The notes under the pieces are model-generated. The model worked only from the letters and a program-made list of their open reading frames with translations. It ran no database searches and had not been told where the DNA came from. Below are positions 57,519 to 64,000 of a stretch of 64,000 bases of DNA, one piece after another. Both the position numbers and the translations under genes were made by a program. The stretch covers positions 2,356,001 to 2,420,000 of the forward strand of contig OZ234504.1 in the NCBI GenBank assembly GCA_965153455.1. The letters are read 5' to 3'. The stretch's first letter is position 1; the number at the start of each line of letters is the position of its first letter. Source of the DNA: Sphagnum compactum (lineage: Eukaryota; Bryophyta; Sphagnopsida; Sphagnales).

Positions 57519-60500
57519 TCAATTTCTTGTTCTGCTAGGTGTCATGACATGTAGAGCTTCCCTGGTTCTGCCAAGAACATTCAAAGCTGTGGCTGCAACA
57601 TGAGAGGCTGTCAAGCCTGCTAACTCTATCTGGTCCTTCGGAGCGCCATGGTCAATGTAAGAGTCTGGAAGCACCATTGGTCTCCACTGTCCATCAAAAG
57701 AAAGAAACAGCACAAGTTTGGGTTCTGTGAGTAGTCTTCAAGAGGGAAATAAGTACATGAGTCTCAATTGGCTGTCCCAAGCTAACCATGCCATCAGTCC
57801 TTGAGATATTTCCAGATGGATCTTAACCTTCAGGCAACTCCTACAGTTAATCCTAGTACAAAAACATGGCACAGATCTCTTACACCAAGTGACATCAAAA
57901 GTGGGAGAGGTTTTCACACCTTCAACTTTGAATCCAGAAGCCCATCAAGAGCCATGAATTGTGCCACATGGGAGCCAAATCCTCCAATGGAGCCCTCCTC
58001 AACTGTGATCAACACCTGGTGGTTCTTGGCTAGCTGACGGATAAGGCTGTGATCAAGAGGCTTGCAGAATCGAGCATCAGCCACTGTGACTGATACCCCA
58101 CAGTTGGTTAAAATTGTGTGGGCAGCCAGACACTGTTGTACCATTGATCCATAACCTAAAAGGGCCACCTGTGTTCCCTCAAGCAGAATCCTCCCTGTCC
58201 CAACCTGCACACCAAGAATAGTTAAGCTCTAGCTCTCTCCAACATGTTCTCAAGCAGAAATGGTAAGGGATAAGTCCATATCTTTTCAGAAAAGCTATAT
58301 CTAAAGGGGCTACTGTATCAGTCTTCAAATTTGCAAGCTGAATCAGAACTTCAGCACTGCACTCACAAACTTTTTACTCGAGATTATCAACTTGATTACT
58401 TACTGACTTACAGAAATACAAGCAATTGCAAAAGAGGAAACAGCAGAGAAATTCACAAGCAGCCAGAAAAGCAAGAGCAAAGGTGGAAGGGAAGTTGGAA
58501 AGACCACAAACAGAGTGCAGCATGAGGCCCAAATCCCAGACCAACCTTGATAGGAATGCCCTTGTTTCCTTCTGGCAGCAACACACCAAGGCCATTCCCC
58601 CTTGGGTACCGGAAGCAGCTAGGTCGGTCATCTATGGCAGCTGCAGTGGCTACCATGTGAAAGAGCTCAGCTTCATCAGCAGGGGCCATGACCACCATGT
58701 TTGGTAGACATGCCATGTATGCGACATCAAATGCTCCACAATGGGTTGGACCATCTGCTCCCACAAGGCCTGCTCTGTCCATGGCAAATCTGACTGGAAG
58801 CTTTTGCAAGTCCACATCATGTATAACCTGCAGACAAGCACACTCATTCAGCAGCCATGCGATTTACTTTCTACTGCTCTCTGTATCAGATCCCAACACC
58901 TAGGTTTGCAAAATGCCCTCAACTGGGCCACTACTCTTCAACAAAAATTCCACCAAACTTGAGTCCCCTATTGTTAACTGCCAGCATCTCTTGTCATCAC
59001 AACCCATTTTTTACAATCAGCAAAAAAAAACACGAGCGAACTTGGGGCTTCTGCACATGTTCTCATAACATATTGGACAAACACAACTGCCAATGGATGG
59101 AAAAATTTGCAGTGTGAACCAGGCAAATTGTACCAATGCAAACAGGTAATGCAAACAACAGCTTCTGAATCCCTAAGACAAGCTAGTGTTCGCAAACTTG
59201 GGGAACGAAACAAGTACACAACCTGATCATAAGCACGCTGAAGGAATGAAGAATATATGCTGCAGAAGGGCTTCAAGCCCTCACAAGCCAGACCTGCAGC
59301 AAAAGTGACTGCATGTTGCTCTGCAATACCCACATCAAAGCAACGGTCTGGGAATCTCTTGGCAAAGATGTTCATTCCAGTACCACCACCCATTGCTGCA
59401 TGAATTCCAACAATGCCCTTGTCTACTTCTGCTTCAGCAATCAAGGCTTCAGCAAAGTAGGTGGTGTATGCTTGTGTAGTTGGCTTCACTTTGAACTGCT
59501 TCCCAGTTGCTGGATCAAATTTCACCACACCTACCAAACAACCACACAAGGTGGACAAAACCTTCAAGCCATTTGGTCCCAGGGGTGGAACCAAGCTCTC
59601 ATGAAAATCAAAGACATCTCCTTACTCACAATTAAGCAAAGCCAGCACAAGGTTAAAACTTTTTTTGAAGTCAAAGAAAGACTTCTAGATAAGGACTTTC
59701 AGAACCAGGAAGAAGGAACAACACAGAAGGGAAGAACTAGAACAAAGAAACAATAAAAGAAGCAGTATTATCAACAGTCTCTCACTTGTGGAATAAAGAA
59801 GCAAAATTCTTTGTTTTACCAAAACAGACATACATGAGACAGAAAGACTTTCCCAGGCAGAAGAGCTTGCTCTTACCGTGATACTTATCAGCAGCTCTTT
59901 CAGCATATGGGTAACCCCGTCCCTTCTCAGTGACAACATGGATCAACACAGGCCCAGTCGTCTTTGTAACCTTCACCTCTTGCAAGATAGTGATCAAGTC
60001 ATCAATGTTGTGGCCATCAACTGGCCCAATGTAGTAGAGCCCCAGCTCCTCAAAGAGTGAGGACCCTGAGCCACTGATCATGCCACGTGCATATTCATCT
60101 ACCTTGGATGCCATTGCATGCATTGGCCCTCCTAGCTGCTTTGTGACACCCTGTGACAACGTCAATACAATTTTGTTAAGAATAATGTTTTCACATCTGC
60201 TGCCTCAATCTCATGGATCTGAAGATGCAAGTTGAAGTTAAGGCCATAAAGTTGTGATTGCGAGTGTGCACCTTCGCAACCTCACGAAGCTCCCGAAGTG
60301 GTCTGCTGGACTGAAGCCTGCTGAGAGCACTGCTAAGAGCACCAACTGGAGGGGCAGGCCCATCCAGAGTTGCTGTGGGTAGAGAAACCTGCTTGTTATC
60401 ATTAAGGATGACAATCATGTTGGAATCTAGGTAACCAGCATTGTTCATTGCTTCATAAGCTTGGCCAGCAGTCATTGCTCCATCGCCAATGACAGCTATC

Positions 60501-62670
60501 ACATGGTTCTGGTTTCCCTTCAAGTCTCGCCCAACAGCCATCCCTGCATAAATGCAGCAAATGAGGTGGGCATTGAACAGAAATTGTTAATGCTCAGATA
60601 CGGAAATTCCCATACTTGCAGATGACAGACTCAGAGAAATCTTGAGGCTCTTTTGGCAGAGAATCTCCTGTTCAACAACACATGGAGAATCAGGTGCCAG
60701 ATTTCCTTGAACGTTGGGTTCTATTGAGGTGAATGCTTTCACAAGGATCTAGTAGAACTTATGTTGGTATTCGCAATCAATATATCTTATGGTAGGCACT
60801 TACAGTACCTAGGCCAGCAGAAATGGTAGTTGAGCTGTGACCAGCTCCAAAGGGATCATATTCACTCTCTGATCGCTTTGTGAAGCCTGAAAGGCCATCA
60901 GTTTGACGGAGAGTGTGCATTCTGGACCTTCTGCCTGTAAGGATCTTGTGTGGATAGGCCTGTATGAACAAACAAACATATGGGACTGAGCACAAAAACA
61001 CTCTCCACCAATACAGAACATGAGTCCCAAGGCAATCACATTTGCTGCTTATGTTAATGGCTTGGCTTAACTCAAAATGACAATGAAAGAGGCTGATGCT
61101 ACTGGTCCCTGCATTTACAGCAATACAGAGAAGGGCACACACTTTGATTAATTACAAACAGGAGAAGCAGATCTATTGCACAGGTAATATGGAGAGCAAG
61201 AAGGCATGCCTGATGGCCAACATCCCAGAGGATCTTATCTGCAGGTGCATTAAAGACATGATGAAGAGCCACAGTCAGCTCCACCACCCCCAAGCTTGAC
61301 CCTAGGTGTCCACCAGTTTTAGACACAGTGAAAATTGTTGCCGATCGCAACTCATCTGACAGCTGCTTCAATTGCTGCAAACAACATAACAAGTGCCACA
61401 GTTCAAGTATATTCCTTCATCAGGTCACCATGGTTTGAATCTATTTCTGAGCTGCTTCAGCACAGAGAATTTGCTGGGATGGTCAGCAGCATTGCTCCTG
61501 AAACCCCTTCATCCACATCATATCAAGACTATAGTACCATTCAGCTGATGGAATGTGAGTTCTTCTCATCATTGTAGATCTCTATTGTTGGCAACTGTAG
61601 AGCCAATTCAAAGGAGCCAATGCATGACCTCTTTGCAGTGACCATGAAAACATGTCAAATGTCACCAGCTTGGAAGCACCAAAACAATGTTTACAAGCAT
61701 AGGTAGATGAAAAGTCTTTGCTGCAAAGAAGTTTTAAATGTGAAACCATAACAGTCTGTGGAGAAATTTGTTCTGAGAATTGAGAGAGCAGTGTACTTTG
61801 GAGAAAGGGGATTTGAGACCACTATTGAGGAGCTCTTTTTTCAAGGTATACAATCCAAGCTATCTAAAATCTGTGGCTGAAGGGGAAATGACAATGACCT
61901 GACACAAGTTGTAGTAGAAACTGTAGTATACACTGGACATGTAAGTAAGGACAATAGATGTTATATTCCAGTGACAAGTTCCATTTTGAGCTCTCAAAAT
62001 GACCTAACATACACAACTGCAAACACAAGATCACCAAGGAATAATGTCATACTCGCTTATTCAGGTTCTTCATGTGGATTGGAAAGTTCACAGTGTCCAA
62101 GAGTGGCGTGGGAGGCTCCTCTGAGGCATACTCTGCAGGGTCAGTCATGGACCTGGTTACTCCTCTCCTTCCCTGCCATATGTGCAACCAACAACAGAAG
62201 CCTGAGAAATAACATCATGGAACTGAAGGTGGTTGTTCATAAGGAAAAACAGATGTGGAAAATCTCCTCCTGCTGGATGGAACTTACACATTACACAAAT
62301 TACTTAGGTCTTCAAACAAGCTCAGAGTTTAGCCAAATCTGTTTTGTGCATAAGTGTTCAGTGCAGAGCTCCCATACAAATAGGTGTTAACAAACAGGCT
62401 TCCAGTCAATGTCCTTTGGTTTCCTGTTTCTAGCTTCAGCGTTCATCCCTGACACATGCAAGGGAGGACAAAGTGCAGATAGGTAATGACCTGAGTGAGT
62501 GAGGAAGGCCATGCTTTCTTTGCACATTTCAGTTCCTTTATCCCATAGAGATCTTTGGAAAGTAGACAGCCTCTCGGGGAAACGGCTGATGACGAGGAGG
62601 CCGCAGCATGAGGCGCACACAAGGATGTGTGGCTTAGTGCACCCAGAGCCGACGAGCCGGAGACGGCCAT
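57519..62670 (-). CDS. DXS: 1-deoxy-D-xylulose-5-phosphate synthase, plastid, ten exons
   Basis: Minus-strand exons 62670-62491, 62172-62053, 61374-61210, 60959-60809, 60543-60272, 60150-59877, 59530-59223, 58827-58546, 58204-57920 and 57686-57519 join in phase to give 734 residues, the usual plant DXS length. DXS condenses pyruvate and glyceraldehyde 3-phosphate in the plastid, the first and flux-controlling step of the MEP isoprenoid pathway. Exon 1 is a Ser/Ala-rich, acid-poor transit peptide ([15 protein letters not shown]). Exon 2 has the family's [18 protein letters not shown]. Key motifs are KTGGHLGSS with His123, the thiamine-diphosphate motif GDGAMTAGQ (225-233) to N253 of LNDNKQ, catalytic Glu458 in [10 protein letters not shown], and [15 protein letters not shown] (507 onward). 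The transketolase C-terminal domain follows. All splice sites are GT-AG except the exon 3 donor, which reads CAG|GC. No lesions are seen. Which DXS class it belongs to was not decided. Confidence 0.95.
61208..61209 (-). other. Non-canonical GC donor of DXS intron 3
   Basis: Exon 3 must end at ...DVGHQ and exon 4 begins [11 protein letters not shown], both invariant in the family. The base pair after CATCAG on the minus strand is GC, not GT, and the intron ends in a normal CAG at 60960-60962. No in-phase GT alternative keeps the protein. Confidence 0.75.
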
Positions 62671-63860
62671 CGAACCAGAGCTTAATTCAGAAGTAAGGAA
62701 AGAGAAACACCTATCCCTCCAGCAACGCCTAGTCTCCCCTCCTCTGTGTCCCTGTCTGAACCTAAGCTTCGGAGACGCCCTAGATAACCTTATCCACTCT
62801 CGCGTCTATGAACCTGCGCATTCGAGAATCATCCCGCTTCTGCCAGTCACTTCTCACTCCTCCTCATCAAGATAGCAACAATACAATCAAAAGTGTGGTC
62901 AAAGTACCTCCTCTCCTCCGAATAAGATAATCTAGACCGTCTCCGAAGTAGCAAACTACATCCCTGGATACAAACGCTCTGCTACTTACTTCCTCGAACC
63001 CTTCACCTCGCGTTCGAAACCAATACTACAAGAAAAAAATCCACTACACGGCAAAACCGTCCCCGACACTACAATTCATTTACAATTAGGTGCACTACTC
63101 CAATGCTACTCCGTATACAAAACAGAAATGGATATAACGAAGCAAGCAGCCACTATTCTTCCTCAAGACATACCTTATTCCAGCCCCCCCTAAAAAAAAT
63201 CCGCTTCCACAGCACCTAGATAACTGTACTAATAGAATCCAATTCACCTCCTAAACTGATTTCACTTCCACTTCTGACACCCTAGAACTTCACATCCTCT
63301 TTTGCTACCACAATACTACAGAATGCTCTGCAATATTATATACTCATGAGATGCTGATATGCTACCTGGCAGGATTCTTGTACTAAGAAGCTCCAGATAG
63401 TTTTGGCGTACTCCTCATTTTCAGCTCGATCCGACTCTGCAACGCTCGCAGGATGCACTAGTGCCACAAGCAGAAAGAAAGAGCTCCGTGAATCCTTCCT
63501 TATGGCGCCCATTGGTGTGCTTGGATTTGGTACTGCGCTGTGGTGAAGGAGACAAAAGCTAGGGGAGTGGATGAGACGAAAGAGGGCGATCCCCACATCG
63601 GACCGTCCATTCTGTGCGCTCGTCGCATCTGGTGCGTCCAACCCCCGGCGAATCTTCTTCTTCCACGGCGTCCAAGATGGGATGCCTCAGGAAATGGAGT
63701 TTCCCTATTGGTTGTGACTGAAATCAGTCAATCCATAATTAGTCACCCTGTTCACACGGCCCCACTTAGCTATAAATCGCAATTCCACCTGGTGGAGACC
63801 CTTTTCAGACGTTGTTCTTGCTGAGAGTTCTTTCCTAATATTTTTGTAGAGAAAATATTA
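62671..63860 (-). promoter_or_regulatory. DXS upstream region
   Basis: No gene is supported here. On the minus strand, TATATAATA lies at 63334-63342, about 665 bases before the start codon, and could be a TATA box if the leader is long. The 63336-63641 minus frame is not supported. The region is less AT-rich than the intergenic DNA, as expected near a promoter. Confidence 0.3.
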
Positions 63861-63861
63861 C

Positions 63862-64000
63862 ATATAGTGAAGGACGTATGAAGCTTCCCCTTAATCCGTC
63901 CCGTCATCCAATCGGACGGACATTTCATCCATCTCGTCATCCATCTATTTAAGTCGAACAAACATTTCATCCATCCCACCATCTGTCTATTTAAAAATAA
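63862..64000 (-). repeat. GGGAAGCTTCAT repeat, copy 3, followed by CATCCATC units
   Basis: The reverse complement of 63862-63915 gives GGATGACGGGACGGATTAAGG then GGAAGCTTCAT and ACGTCCTTCACTATATGTAA, as at 33048-33113. The plus strand then has several TTTCATCCATC / ATCTATTTAA units up to the window end, similar to 14990-15420. The element continues beyond the window. Confidence 0.65.

Noticed and set aside
63336-63641. 101-codon minus-strand frame upstream of DXS
   Set aside because: No resemblance to any family. DXS already has a complete N-terminus with a transit peptide starting at 62670.

Overview
The window looks like nuclear DNA of a land plant with a large, repeat-rich genome. Genes are split by GT-AG introns, much of the intergenic DNA is very AT-rich, and four genes of clearly plant type can be read: a PRA1-family membrane protein, a group C (Opaque-2-like) bZIP factor, a caffeate-type small-molecule O-methyltransferase, and the plastid isoprenoid enzyme DXS. 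Long gaps, many decayed transposons and the protein sequences would suit a fern or another large-genome non-flowering plant, but that is inference. No bacterial, organellar, viral, rRNA or CRISPR features were seen, and no tRNA was recognised.

Layout. 1-7.4 kb: intergenic, with a decayed coiled-coil/RING-like coding relic (1.9-4.2 kb). 7.4-9 kb: single-exon PRA1 gene (+). 9.7-14.9 kb: an 80-bp minisatellite whose unit is a hairpin, AT-rich DNA, and three copies of a medium-length repeat. 15-19.1 kb: five-exon bZIP gene (+), with triplet repeats in its leader and a tandem duplication in intron 1. 19.5-31 kb: a hairpin cluster, a hAT transposase relic, a decayed zinc-finger non-LTR reverse transcriptase (-) and a broken O-methyltransferase copy (-). 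31-45 kb: three Helitron-like termini, a 5'-truncated LINE (+), relics of a coiled-coil gene, several small tandem arrays, and a decayed DDE transposon (-). 45.2-48 kb: intact four-exon O-methyltransferase gene (+). 49-57 kb: a 144-bp tandem array, dispersed repeats, a roughly 21-bp-motif array and AT-rich DNA. 57.5-62.7 kb: ten-exon DXS gene (-), with its upstream region reaching the window end.

The most striking large-scale structure is a nested, mirror-image arrangement. Three sequence blocks at 23.6-30.2 kb recur in reverse order and orientation at 46.6-51.3 kb. The inner block is the O-methyltransferase gene: intact on the right arm, truncated and mutated on the left. About 16 kb of transposon-rich DNA separates the arms.

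The four intact genes do not form a pathway cluster. DXS supplies plastid isoprenoid precursors, the O-methyltransferase probably methylates a phenolic or alkaloid-like metabolite, PRA1 acts in endomembrane traffic, and the bZIP is a transcription regulator. No previously undescribed biological system is evident. The inverted duplication, the nonsense-codon pattern in the transposons, and the hairpin-bearing repeats are the points most worth checking. All exon joins were worked out by hand from reading frame, splice dinucleotides and protein-family similarity.
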